Shown piece by piece: positions 7,557 to 16,140 of a stretch of DNA of 64,000 nucleotides. Every line of letters starts with the position of its first letter. The stretch's first letter is position 1. The DNA lies in contig NZ_JARFVB010000014.1 of the NCBI RefSeq assembly GCF_029193885.1, positions 1-64,000 on the forward strand, in the 5' to 3' direction. The notes under the pieces are model-generated. The model made no database searches and had not been told where the DNA came from. It worked only from the letters and a program-made list of their open reading frames with translations. Both the position numbers and the translations under genes were made by a program. The stretch comes from Flagellimonas yonaguniensis (GTDB taxonomy: Bacteria > Bacteroidota > Bacteroidia > Flavobacteriales > Flavobacteriaceae).

Positions 7557-8657
7557 ATGATTGATTTTATCACCAAACACAAACAAATGTTCGAATGGTT
7601 GGTCATAGTGATGGCCGCCATAACCATACTTATTCTCTTGACAAATCTGTTTGGTCGGTGGATGATTAAAAAAATCAAGGAAAAATACCCCGATGAGGGA
7701 ATATCGGCAATCCATTCGATCGTCAAGATACTTAGAATGACTTGGATCATTATGGGAATCATTGCCATAAGCCTTTTCTTTATCAATGAGGAATACCATC
7801 GGGATGCCATTGAAAAGTTCTATCTGGCGTTTTATATCGGTATAATTGCAGTTTTGACAATTATTTCCGCCACTGGGACCAATCTATGGTTTCGCCATTC
7901 CATAAAACAAAAAAAAATCCTGGAACAGGATTATACCAGCCAAAAATTCTTTAGGTACTTGGCCGTTTTGGGGATTTACTTCATAGGTGCCCTACTCATC
8001 CTTATGGTCTTCCCTGTGTTTGGAGGGATCGTTCAAACGGCATTGGGCGGCGCAGGGATCGTGACCGTCATAACGGGGTTGGCGTCCCAAGAGGCCTTGG
8101 CAAATCTGGTGGGGGGCATTTTCATCATCCTGTTCAAGCCCTTCAAAATTGGGGACCTTGTGAAGATAGATAACTCCATGGTGGGAAAAGTTACGGATAT
8201 TACACTTCGGCACACAATCATCCAAAATTATGAGAACAAAATGATAGTCATACCGAATTCCATTATCAACAAGGAGAAAATAGTCAATTATGATTTGGTC
8301 GACAGTACATGCTGTGAGTGGATTGAAATCGGCATATCCTACAACAGTGACATTGATCTTGCCAAACGTATCATGTGCGAGGAGTGCGAGTCACATCCGC
8401 ACATAGTGGACCATAGATCCCAAACCGATATTGATAGTGGAAAGCCTAAGGTGATGGTCAAGGTCATTAATTTGGGAGATTCGGCCATAAAGCTTCGGGC
8501 ATGGGTATGGGCGCAAAACTATGAAGAGGCATTTTCCATGAGGTGCGATCTTTTTGAAAGCATCAAGAAGCGTTTTGACAAAGAGGGTGTTGAGATTCCA
8601 TTCCCACATCGTACAGTGGTGATGAAAAAAGAGGGTTATGGCCAACCCCTGGATTAA
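7557..8657 (+). CDS. MscS-type mechanosensitive channel
   Basis: The 366-residue protein has four predicted membrane segments: about residues 14-32, 60-80, 90-108, and the pore-lining region around 140-185 with the Gly/Ala-rich GGAGIVTVITGLASQEALAN motif. A beta domain follows (FKIGDLVKIDNSMVGKVTDI, residues ~200-220), then the alpha/beta cytoplasmic cage ending near residue 350. This is the standard small MscS family plus one or two extra helices. It releases solutes upon hypoosmotic shock. The start ATG at 7557 is the first in frame after several stops. Confidence 0.92.
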   Translation: MIDFITKHKQMFEWLVIVMAAITILILLTNLFGRWMIKKIKEKYPDEGISAIHSIVKILRMTWIIMGIIAISLFFINEEYHRDAIEKFYLAFYIGIIAVLTIISATGTNLWFRHSIKQKKILEQDYTSQKFFRYLAVLGIYFIGALLILMVFPVFGGIVQTALGGAGIVTVITGLASQEALANLVGGIFIILFKPFKIGDLVKIDNSMVGKVTDITLRHTIIQNYENKMIVIPNSIINKEKIVNYDLVDSTCCEWIEIGISYNSDIDLAKRIMCEECESHPHIVDHRSQTDIDSGKPKVMVKVINLGDSAIKLRAWVWAQNYEEAFSMRCDLFESIKKRFDKEGVEIPFPHRTVVMKKEGYGQPLD

Positions 8658-9034
8658 AGGACAAATGATATTTTTGACCTGCCATTCGACCCCGAACATT
8701 GATTGCCGGACGATAGTTATGGCTTGCCATAGATCAAATAGCCCGAACAAAAAACTTGATTGGATGGCTGCTTCAGGCAGGCTGGATTTTACCTTCGTAG
8801 GTGTATTGTATGCTGCGAGCTGCTTGGACTTTGTATTGGCCCAAAGAATAGGAAACGTAAAAAAAGAAACTTTCACCTACCATTTAAAAATTGCTTGGTT
8901 TGCGGACCGGTTATCCAATGCCCAAGTAGGAAGTATACGGAGAAGGAAAGCGGAATACGTTCAATAACAATTTTGTGACAGTGCAACAAGCAACCACTCT
9001 TGCCAAGGGCGTTTTATGGAAAACCCTTAGTATC
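8658..9034. other. intergenic, no gene recognised
   Basis: Frames open across this stretch (for example 8638-8967 +) have no recognisable domain and overlap the end of the MscS gene. The last 60 bp precede the lipoprotein start at 9035. Confidence 0.35.
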
Positions 9035-9397
9035 ATGAAAAAGTCATTTTTTTTGATTTCCTACCTAGGGATTATGGGTTGTCTATGGATGGTGTCGTGT
9101 TCCAATGATGAAAATGAAGGTGTTGTTGAAAGAAACAGGACGGGAACCGTGTTGGGAACTGTTTCTTGTAATACGGGGGATGGCTTGGCCTATGGGATTT
9201 CGGTCAAAGACCTGGAACTTGAACATTCGGATTTCATTATTACGGCTTCATTACCTGAGGAATTCAAGATAAAAGGAACGGAAATCAAATTTGATATGGA
9301 GCCATCGAATGGGGGTATTACGTTTTGTACGGCGGATTTTTTACCTGAGCAATTCTATAAAGTTACCGGAGTGACCCTTTTGAAAGAAAATCCATGA
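9035..9397 (+). CDS. small lipoprotein of unknown function
   Basis: The 120-residue protein begins MKKSFFLISYLGIMGC and has a lipobox at MVSC (Cys22), so it is exported and lipidated. The mature part has three Cys and a beta-rich look. The segment ASLPEEFKIKGTEIKFDM followed by FYKVTGVTLL resembles NLPEELKIDSLSVIFSG and QSFKLTEIKI of the lipoprotein at 9903-10307 on the other strand, so the two are likely distant paralogues. An earlier start at 8975 would put 20 non-signal residues in front; the ATG at 9035 is preferred. No function is recognised. Confidence 0.7.
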   Translation: MKKSFFLISYLGIMGCLWMVSCSNDENEGVVERNRTGTVLGTVSCNTGDGLAYGISVKDLELEHSDFIITASLPEEFKIKGTEIKFDMEPSNGGITFCTADFLPEQFYKVTGVTLLKENP

Positions 9398-9513
9398 TTT
9401 GGAAAGCTTTCCTTTGTGGGACTGATCAGGAAAAGAAAGAATATCTGCGAAAGGGACTCTGTTTCATTCCCAAAAAGGGAAGCGGTGAATGGCAAGGGCT
9501 CAAATGAACGGTG

Positions 9514-9906
9514 TCATATTCTTTTATAGATATCATAACAACCTTCATCACAGGTATTTGGGATGGCGGTCAATCGCAAATGCCCATTTTCAAGACCAAA
9601 CCGGTATTGTTTGTTTTCCGGATCACATGGGCTTTGAATGGTTATAATGTCATCACGTAAGGAATAAGTATACCGACAGCTTTCCAAAAAACTGTCCGTA
9701 AAGGTTCCATCCTCACTGAAGACTATTGTTTTTCCATTTTTTACACGTTGAAAAGGTTCTGGGGACCCACCTTCATGTCGCTCAATCATCTGCCATACAC
9801 CGATCAAATTGTCAACCTGGTTTTTTCCATCGTCACTGGAGCACGAGAACAATAGGACCAATACTAAAGTTGCAAAAAGGGATAAGGTATTTTTTTTGTT
9901 TTTCAT
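9514..9906 (-). CDS. lipocalin-like lipoprotein
   Basis: The 130-residue protein starts with a signal peptide and lipobox (LLFSC, Cys22). The mature part opens NLIGVWQMIERHEG, has a GKTIVFSEDGTFTDSF strand pair and ends with two Cys pairs. The GxW near the start and repeating strands are those of the small lipocalin-like lipoproteins (DUF4923/5004 type) common in Flavobacteriaceae. Role unknown. The upstream gene (9903-10307) overlaps it by 4 bp in an ATGA arrangement, so they are cotranscribed. Confidence 0.75.
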   Translation of the reverse strand: MKNKKNTLSLFATLVLVLLFSCSSDDGKNQVDNLIGVWQMIERHEGGSPEPFQRVKNGKTIVFSEDGTFTDSFLESCRYTYSLRDDIITIQSPCDPENKQYRFGLENGHLRLTAIPNTCDEGCYDIYKRI

Positions 9907-10307
9907 CGTATTTTTATTTCGGTCAGTTTAAAGCTTTGGGCGTAGACATTGGCAAGCTCATCCGTCTCAAAAAGATACCCGCTGAAAATAACGGAAAGGC
10001 TGTCTATTTTTAGTTCTTCCGGGAGATTGCAAGCATAAAGATATTCCAGTTCCCTTTTTTCATGTTCTGGACCACCGGAGAGTGTATATAGGTTTGGGCA
10101 AGCAAAAGTATCTGGGCTGATGACTTTTCCCTCAACATCTGTGAAGGTTGCCACAATGTCGTTTGTTTCTTCCAATACTTCACATGCTTCGATGTCCATT
10201 AAAAGTTTGACAGGAACTTCATCGGATTGCCCACTACATGAAAAAATCAAGAATGTCAGTGGCCATGGAGGGTGTTTTTTAAAGAGAAGTCTTTGTACTG
10301 TATCCAT
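9903..10307 (-). CDS. putative lipoprotein, paralogue of the gene at 9035
   Basis: This 134-residue protein has a Lys/Arg-containing N-terminus, a short hydrophobic stretch and a lipobox-like IFSC near residue 24. The C-terminal half (NLPEELKIDSLSVIFSG ... SFKLTEIKI) resembles the lipoprotein at 9035-9397. It overlaps the following lipocalin-like gene by 4 bp. The signal peptide is short and contains two prolines, so lipidation is likely but not certain. Function unknown. Confidence 0.6.
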   Translation of the reverse strand: MDTVQRLLFKKHPPWPLTFLIFSCSGQSDEVPVKLLMDIEACEVLEETNDIVATFTDVEGKVISPDTFACPNLYTLSGGPEHEKRELEYLYACNLPEELKIDSLSVIFSGYLFETDELANVYAQSFKLTEIKIR

Positions 10308-10382
10308 TGATTTCTTTACTACGTTGTTGTCTTTATGTTAAAGGGAGCTATATATTGCTGCTCAATCTTTGATGAAATCCAA

Positions 10383-10733
10383 TTAGTCGGCCAACCCGTA
10401 CTTGAAACCCAACCTCTCCATTTTTTCAACATAGGTTTCGTCAACTTCCACTCTGATGACCGTTCCCGAAGGGCATCCACATGAATCACATGTGACCATG
10501 CCGTCGGTCAACATATATGCGAATTCCCAAATTCTAAATTCATCGATGCCATTATCGAAAAGATATCCCGTTAAGGCCTCACGAACTGTATTTTCGTCAT
10601 CACTTTCCTTGGTACCCCAAGGATCATTACATTTGGTCTCTTGCCAATACAGGAGTATCCCGTTATCCAGTGCGTCGGAACCAGAGCAAGAAAAAAGTAT
10701 GACGGCCAACAAACAAAGTAAGATGGGATACAT
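10383..10733 (-). CDS. putative lipoprotein with a CDSCGC motif
   Basis: From ATG 10733 the protein is 116 residues with signal peptide MYPILLCLLAVILFSC and Cys16 as lipid site. A start at 10775 would add 14 residues; both keep the lipobox. The mature part has a Cys-rich knot, TCDSCGCPSG, near residue 80, which could bind a metal or form disulfides, and an ALTGYLFDNGIDEFRIWEF helix. I do not recognise the family. It is in the run of minus-strand lipoproteins downstream of 10787-11215. Confidence 0.6.
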   Translation of the reverse strand: MYPILLCLLAVILFSCSGSDALDNGILLYWQETKCNDPWGTKESDDENTVREALTGYLFDNGIDEFRIWEFAYMLTDGMVTCDSCGCPSGTVIRVEVDETYVEKMERLGFKYGLAD

Positions 10734-10786
10734 CAGTATTCTTTTCTCCTTTATGTGTAGTGCTCTTGAACCCATAGGTATTATAT

Positions 10787-11215
10787 TTAATCCTTTTTGC
10801 GAAAATGCATGGTGCTTTGTGTCCCGTAATGAAAGATAAGTTCGTCCTCGGATAGTGAAATGGGGATGTGAAATGCCCTTTCTGTGTAAAGATCGACCAA
10901 GGACTCCCGGAACCTGACCTCCCATAGGGAACCGCCCACTTTAGTGATGCCATAACTGAGGATCAGTATTTTGTTCTCAAGGGCATATGAGCCACCGGCT
11001 ATGGTATTGAACCCGATCTTTCCTGCCAAGGTTCCGTTTGCGAACGTAAGTACAGTCGTTTCTTCCTTTGGCACGGAAAGAGTACCTTCGTCTAAATCAT
11101 CATAGTATTCCAATTGCCAAGTTCCGGATAGGCTGTCCCAGGTTGACAAATTATCGTCGTTGGAACAGGATGTAACAAAGAGAACCATAAATAGGGGCAA
11201 AATTTTTGCGACCAT
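10787..11215 (-). CDS. META/HslJ-like or lipocalin-like lipoprotein
   Basis: The 142-residue protein has a lipoprotein signal (FVTSC, Cys17) and opens with SLSGTWQLEYYDD. The pattern GTLAGKIGFNTIAGGSY, then a strand pair, then YxIPISLSEDELIFHY is the beta layout of META/HslJ domains, although the usual conserved GCN is GFN here. The role in other bacteria is unclear. It is the first of four consecutive minus-strand small lipoproteins. Confidence 0.65.
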   Translation of the reverse strand: MVAKILPLFMVLFVTSCSNDDNLSTWDSLSGTWQLEYYDDLDEGTLSVPKEETTVLTFANGTLAGKIGFNTIAGGSYALENKILILSYGITKVGGSLWEVRFRESLVDLYTERAFHIPISLSEDELIFHYGTQSTMHFRKKD

Positions 11216-11738
11216 TCTATTTTTTTAGAAATATGATGGGTATTTGAGCGTTGGGTTGCCTTGGGTCGGTTTACCATATTGTTAATTTTTTTATATTACC
11301 GAAACCTTGAATGTAAATGTCCGTGAATCCAACAATGGGGTTATTATTTTTGGAAAAGATAAGGCAAATGGGGTGGTGAATGCCCTTTGCTGTTGAATGA
11401 ACTCAAACAGTGTCAGGGACTGTCCATGGGAAAACCTGACTATCCTTCCCAAGAACTCTCTCGAACCCAACCTTTGTGGATGTGACCAAGTCAAGGCAAC
11501 CTAGGTTAGAAACCCCAGTAGTTGAAACAGGGTTGAGTCACACAAAAAAATAGCTCTGTCAAAATGGGCTTAGATTATTGCACAGACATTGTACAGAAAT
11601 TGATGAAGTGTGGATTCGGAAAAACGATTGCTCATCCCTTTGTAGTTTTTAAAATATGGGCTATGTAATGTATATTAAATAAATGCAGACTTTATATTTG
11701 GGGTCAATTCCCAGCATCAATCTTTTTAATGTACAGCA
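11216..11738. other. divergent intergenic region with probable araC-type promoter
   Basis: About 520 bp separate the lipoproteins from the AraC gene. A TATATTTG -7 element lies at 11693-11700, about 40 bp before the GTG start; no clear TTTG at -33 is present, compatible with an activator-dependent promoter. The rest shows no gene. Confidence 0.4.
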
Positions 11739-12632
11739 GTGAAAAAAAAACTTTTTTATGACGGGATTTATGGGGAAGATTCCATTGAGTTTATCCGTGA
11801 AATAATACATGTGACCACTTTGGAGAGTGTTCTTCAACGGTATCATGGCGTTATAAAAAACCATGTACACGGCAATCTTTTCCAAGTTTTTTTACTGGAG
11901 GAGGGCTCCCTATTGCTCTCCGTTAATGACGAGACCATCGAGATCAATGGAACCAGTTTTTTTGCCATTCCTAGAAACGTATTGCATGGCATGTTGGTAA
12001 AGGAGGAAATCAAAGGTTGGGTAATTACTCTTTCGGATATGGCCATAGAACGTATGTTGGCCTTGGATACCGATATCATTTTTGATATCGAGACCATTAC
12101 CATTGCCAAGTTCGATTTTGAGGACCTGCTTTTTGAACATTTGTACACCACCATGCACAAGTGTATCAACGAGTTCAACAATGATCTTCCAGGAAAGGAT
12201 TTTGCCCTCGAATATCTCGTTGGCATGCTCTTGATCCGACTGTACCGTATTCCCAAAAAAGGGAAACTAACGATTATTTCTTCAGACAATGCATACAATA
12301 TCTATTATCGAAGGTTTTTACAGCTCATCAGCGAGATGAACAATTTTAAATATCCTATTGAAGGGTATGCGGAACAGTTGTCCATATCTGCAGGACACCT
12401 CAATAGAATCTGTAGGGAAGTGTCCGGTAAATCCCCCAAGGATATTGTTATAGAGCACTTCTTGGATGAAGCTAAGGTGAGACTGGCCATTTTTGAGACC
12501 TCAATTGCAGAAATCTCCTTTGGACTGGGATTTGAATCCCCCAACTATTTTTCGCGTCTTTTTAAAGCCAAATTGGGACTGACGCCACGCGATTACAGAA
12601 AAAAAATCGGGACGAAGAACGTTCAGGATTAG
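11739..12632 (+). CDS. AraC-family regulator, probable activator of the catechol cluster
   Basis: The 297-residue protein has an N-terminal cupin-like effector domain (residues ~40-100, HGNLFQVFLLEEGSLLLSVND ... RNVLHGMLV in pieces) and a C-terminal AraC double helix-turn-helix (~195-292, with LSISAGHLNRICREVSGKSP and the GFESPNYFSRLFKAKLGLTP signature). This resembles PobR-type AraC regulators of aromatic catabolism. GTG 11739 is chosen as start, because the nearby ATG at 11729 is out of frame. The gene is 200 bp upstream of catB and reads in the same direction, so control of that operon in response to muconate or catechol is likely; the effector is inferred. Confidence 0.85.
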   Translation: MKKKLFYDGIYGEDSIEFIREIIHVTTLESVLQRYHGVIKNHVHGNLFQVFLLEEGSLLLSVNDETIEINGTSFFAIPRNVLHGMLVKEEIKGWVITLSDMAIERMLALDTDIIFDIETITIAKFDFEDLLFEHLYTTMHKCINEFNNDLPGKDFALEYLVGMLLIRLYRIPKKGKLTIISSDNAYNIYYRRFLQLISEMNNFKYPIEGYAEQLSISAGHLNRICREVSGKSPKDIVIEHFLDEAKVRLAIFETSIAEISFGLGFESPNYFSRLFKAKLGLTPRDYRKKIGTKNVQD

Positions 12633-12835
12633 GCATTTCCAATTTTCAACAATTCACTTTTTGAACATTTTATACTTTTTTTAATATTAAATGATTGATT
12701 TGTGCTATTAATGTTTTGAAAAGATAATTTCTATTGCACCATTTTCTTCAATTTTGTTCAGTATTGACAAATAATCCACTCCATAATTACCAATCGCATA
12801 ATTATTTATATGCGTATTTAACGTTATATCAAAAA

Positions 12836-13957
12836 ATGACATATCCTAAAATTGAAAGAATCGAGACCTGTATTGTAGATCTCCCGACCATACGACTCCA
12901 TCATTTATCCATGACGGTCATGAAGAAGAACAGTTTTGTGATTATCCGATTGTTCTGTAGTGATGGAGTGGAAGGTATAGGGGAGTCCACCACCATTGGG
13001 GGGCTAAGCTATGGGGAAGAGTCTCCGGAAGCTATGATGGTCAATCTCAACACCTATTTTATTCCACTTCTCCTGGGTATGGATGCCACCAACATCCACG
13101 CTATTATGAACAAGTTGGAGAAAAACATCAAAGGGAACCCGATTACCAAATCTGGCATAGAGACTGCTTTGTTGGATGCCCAGGGAAAACGCTTGGGCGT
13201 TTCTGTCTCGACCCTACTGGGAGGTTCACAACACACCGCACTGGATGTTCTTTGGACGTTGGCCAGTGGCGATACTGAAAAGGACATTGCCGAAGCGGAA
13301 AAATTGATAGCGGAGAATAGACACAACACCTTTAAGATAAAGACGGGATGGCAAACTGATAACAGGGCCGTTGAACATGTGATCGCCATTAAAAAGGCAT
13401 TGGGTGCTCGGGCCAAGGTTACAGTGGATGTCAATCAGGCTTGGGATGAAGGTACGGCCAAGATTTATATCAAAAAGTTGCAGGAAAATGGCATCGACCT
13501 TATAGAGCAGCCGATAAACAAGGAGAATTTTGAAGGTCTGGCACGACTCACCCAAACATTTGAAGTACCTATTATGGCAGATGAGTCGCAGCGCACGTTA
13601 ACCGATGCATTTCAATTGGCAAAAATAAGGGGAGGCAGTGTTTTTGCCCTTAAGATTGGAAAGTCAGGTGGTCTGTACAATGTCTTGAAAGTAGCGGCCA
13701 TTGCCGAAGCTTCGGATATTGGATTGTACGGGGGCACGTTGTTGGAAGGTTCCATTGGAACCATTGCTTCGGCACATGCGTTCAGTACACTCAAAAATTT
13801 GAGTTGGGGCACTGAACTGTTCGGACCACTATTGCTTACGGATGATATCATCAAGACCAAGTTGGACTATTCCAATGGCACATTAAGTATACCTACCGGG
13901 CCTGGTCTTGGTCTTGAACTGGATGAAGACAAACTGAATCAGTATAAACGAAAATAA
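12836..13957 (+). CDS. catB: muconate cycloisomerase
   Basis: CatB converts cis,cis-muconate to muconolactone in catechol ortho-cleavage. The 373-residue protein has the enolase-superfamily set: FKIKTG with Lys167/Lys169, metal ligands Asp198 (DVNQAW), Glu224 (EQP) and Asp249 (ADES), and the second catalytic Lys273 (ALKIGKSGG). ATG 12836 is used; the upstream in-frame ATG at 12734 adds 34 residues not found in the family. The next gene, catC, follows 9 bp later, which supports the assignment over other MLE-subgroup cycloisomerases. Confidence 0.93.
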   Translation: MTYPKIERIETCIVDLPTIRLHHLSMTVMKKNSFVIIRLFCSDGVEGIGESTTIGGLSYGEESPEAMMVNLNTYFIPLLLGMDATNIHAIMNKLEKNIKGNPITKSGIETALLDAQGKRLGVSVSTLLGGSQHTALDVLWTLASGDTEKDIAEAEKLIAENRHNTFKIKTGWQTDNRAVEHVIAIKKALGARAKVTVDVNQAWDEGTAKIYIKKLQENGIDLIEQPINKENFEGLARLTQTFEVPIMADESQRTLTDAFQLAKIRGGSVFALKIGKSGGLYNVLKVAAIAEASDIGLYGGTLLEGSIGTIASAHAFSTLKNLSWGTELFGPLLLTDDIIKTKLDYSNGTLSIPTGPGLGLELDEDKLNQYKRK

Positions 13958-13966
13958 TAGAAGACT

Positions 13967-14257
13967 ATGCTTTACTGTGTTGAAATGGATGTGCACATCC
14001 CAGAAACTTGGAGTGAGGAAAAATTAAAGGACTATATCACCAGGGAACAGCAAACATCCCAGAAATATCAGAAATCTGGTAAATGGGTATACCTGTGGAG
14101 GGTTGCAGGACAATATTCGAACATAAGCATCCTGGATGTTGAAAGTCCGGACGAGCTACACCAAATACTTACCGAATTGCCGCTTTTCCCCTATATGACC
14201 ATGAAGGTGAAAAGCCTATGCAAGCATCCCAATGCCATTCGGGAAACTATGTTATAA
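13967..14257 (+). CDS. catC: muconolactone delta-isomerase
   Basis: The 96-residue protein has the size and sequence of CatC, which isomerises muconolactone to 3-oxoadipate enol-lactone. It starts MLYCVEMDVHIPETW and ends with the LPLFPYMTMKVKSLCKHPN block characteristic of the family's ferredoxin-like fold. CatC assembles as a decamer in Pseudomonas. It sits 9 bp after catB and 48 bp before catA, so all three are surely cotranscribed. Confidence 0.93.
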   Translation: MLYCVEMDVHIPETWSEEKLKDYITREQQTSQKYQKSGKWVYLWRVAGQYSNISILDVESPDELHQILTELPLFPYMTMKVKSLCKHPNAIRETML

Positions 14258-14305
14258 ACAAACAAAGACGAATACAAATGCATATTAACACTAAAAATTA
14301 CTAAG

Positions 14306-15226
14306 ATGAACAAAGAAGCAATTGATGCGGTACTGGCAGAAATCCTATCCAAGGAAAAGGTTGGGGAAGGGAATGAAAGAATAAAGGAAATCACGAACAG
14401 GTTGTTGAAAGATTTGTTTTATGCCATTGCAGAATTGGATATCACTGCAGAGGAAGTGTGGAAAGCCTGTGATTGGATTGCCGAAGTTGGCAAGAAAAAT
14501 GAAATAGGATTGGTGGCCGCTGGAATCGGGTTGGAACATTTTCTGGATGAAAAAATGGATTGGGAAGATGCCCAAGCAGGTATCGAGTTGAAAACCCCAC
14601 GAACTATTGAAGGACCATTGTATGTGGCGGGAGCACCTGAATCTTTGAGCTATGCCGAATTGGAAAATGAGCCAAATCAAGGGGATGAGTCACTTTACAT
14701 GCAAGGGGAGGTACTGGATGAGGAAGGCAACCCCATAGAAGGTGCTTTGGTAGAAGTGTGGCATTGCAACCAATTGGGGTTGTATTCCTACTTTGACAGT
14801 AGCCAGTCCGACTATAATCTTCGCAGGGCCATTAGAACAGCGGCAGATGGGAAATACCAGTTCAAATCATTCTTGCCCGTTGGGTATTCGTGCCCCCCGG
14901 AAGGACCTACGGATAGATTGATGACAGCATTGGGGCGCCATGGTTCCCGACCAGCACACATCCATTTCTTCATTACGGCTCCCGGATACAGAAAATTGAC
15001 CACACAGATCAATATTGAAGGAGACCCATTGACCTATGATGATTTTGCCTTTGCCACCAAAAAAGACTTGGTGCCCCCGGTAAAGCATCTTTCATTGGAA
15101 GAGGCCAAAGCCATGGGCAAAGACGAACCATTCGCCTCCATCGATTTTAACTTTCACATGGTGAAGGACAGTGAGAAGATTGCGCCAGGTGAAAACCACA
15201 GAACCCGTGCTTCCATCGCTTCCTGA
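14306..15226 (+). CDS. catA: catechol 1,2-dioxygenase
   Basis: CatA opens catechol to cis,cis-muconate with non-heme Fe(III). The 306-residue protein has the N-terminal helical linker domain (1-100) used for dimerisation and a beta-sandwich catalytic domain with all four ligands: Tyr160 (LGLYSYF), Tyr194 (VGYSCPPEGPT), His218 and His220 (RPAHIHFF). The TQINIEGDP block follows, as in intradiol dioxygenases of the catechol rather than protocatechuate type. A hairpin follows 32 bp after the stop. Confidence 0.95.
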   Translation: MNKEAIDAVLAEILSKEKVGEGNERIKEITNRLLKDLFYAIAELDITAEEVWKACDWIAEVGKKNEIGLVAAGIGLEHFLDEKMDWEDAQAGIELKTPRTIEGPLYVAGAPESLSYAELENEPNQGDESLYMQGEVLDEEGNPIEGALVEVWHCNQLGLYSYFDSSQSDYNLRRAIRTAADGKYQFKSFLPVGYSCPPEGPTDRLMTALGRHGSRPAHIHFFITAPGYRKLTTQINIEGDPLTYDDFAFATKKDLVPPVKHLSLEEAKAMGKDEPFASIDFNFHMVKDSEKIAPGENHRTRASIAS

Positions 15227-15257
15227 GGTTGGGATAAAGCACCGATAATTGTAAAAG

Positions 15258-15295
15258 TGAACTACCGAAGGTGGATGCCCATCTTCGGTAGTTCA
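15258..15295. promoter_or_regulatory. strong hairpin between catA and pcaD
   Basis: TGAACTACCGAAG (15258-15270) and its perfect complement (15283-15295) form a 13-bp stem with a 12-nt loop. Only ATTTGA follows, not a T-run, so it is not a clear terminator on the plus strand. It could slow decay of the catBCA part or attenuate the downstream genes. Confidence 0.6.
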
Positions 15296-15347
15296 TTTGA
15301 AGAAACCATGATCAAAAGAATTACCAAAATCAAAAAGTATTCAAACA

Positions 15348-16127
15348 ATGGAGATTGCAAAAATCAATAACACCAAGGTTCATTTCCATTACGAGGACAA
15401 TGGGCATAAAGAAGTGCTTATTTTCTCCAATTCGTTGGGTTGTAACCTTTCCATGTGGTCTGAGCAAATCGCCTATTTGAAAAACCATGTGAACCTTCTG
15501 ACCTATGACACACGAGGGCATGGAAAATCTGAGGTGACTCCTGGAGAATACACCACGGAACTGTTGGGAAAGGATGTTCTTGCCTTGGCAGACCGTTTGC
15601 ACATTGAAAAATTCAGTTTTTGTGGGTTATCCATGGGTGGACTCATCGGCCAATGGTTGGGAATCCATGCAGGGAATCGACTCAACCGTTTGATCCTAGC
15701 CAATACGGCTGCCAAGATTGGAACGGAAACAGGCTGGAATGACCGTATCGCATTCGTGAAAAAAAATGGCATGGATTCCTTGGCGGAAGACAGTAAGGAG
15801 CGTTGGTTCACAAACGAATTCAGGAGCAGCCATCCAGATATTGTACAAGATTTGGCCAATCAAATAATTCATATCGATGTCAACGGATATATGGGCAATT
15901 GTGCCGCGGTCCGCGATGCTGACTTTAGGGAAGACCTTAACCAGATAGTTTCCAAAACCCTTATCATAAGTGGGAACAAGGATGAGGTCACTACGGTGGA
16001 GCACGGCAAATTTCTTGAAAAAGGAATACCCAATGCTACCCATGTTCAGGTAAGGGCGGCTCATTTGTCGAATGTGGAAAAGGCACAGGAATTTTCAGAG
16101 CAAGTGCTCCAATTCATTCAAAAATAA
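15348..16127 (+). CDS. pcaD: 3-oxoadipate enol-lactonase
   Basis: The 259-residue alpha/beta hydrolase has the nucleophile elbow GLSMGG with Ser95, Asp212 (GNKDEVT) and His239 (AAHLSNVE) as likely triad. An oxyanion region is at [12 protein letters not shown] (26-37). PcaD opens the enol-lactone made by CatC into 3-oxoadipate. Its length and its location between catA and the CoA-transferase match. Other alpha/beta hydrolases look similar, but the context makes PcaD the best call. Confidence 0.9.
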   Translation: MEIAKINNTKVHFHYEDNGHKEVLIFSNSLGCNLSMWSEQIAYLKNHVNLLTYDTRGHGKSEVTPGEYTTELLGKDVLALADRLHIEKFSFCGLSMGGLIGQWLGIHAGNRLNRLILANTAAKIGTETGWNDRIAFVKKNGMDSLAEDSKERWFTNEFRSSHPDIVQDLANQIIHIDVNGYMGNCAAVRDADFREDLNQIVSKTLIISGNKDEVTTVEHGKFLEKGIPNATHVQVRAAHLSNVEKAQEFSEQVLQFIQK

Positions 16128-16140
16128 TGATCAAAATTTA

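Noticed and set aside
8638..8967. 109-codon plus-strand frame
   Set aside because: Overlaps the end of the MscS gene and has no recognisable domain.
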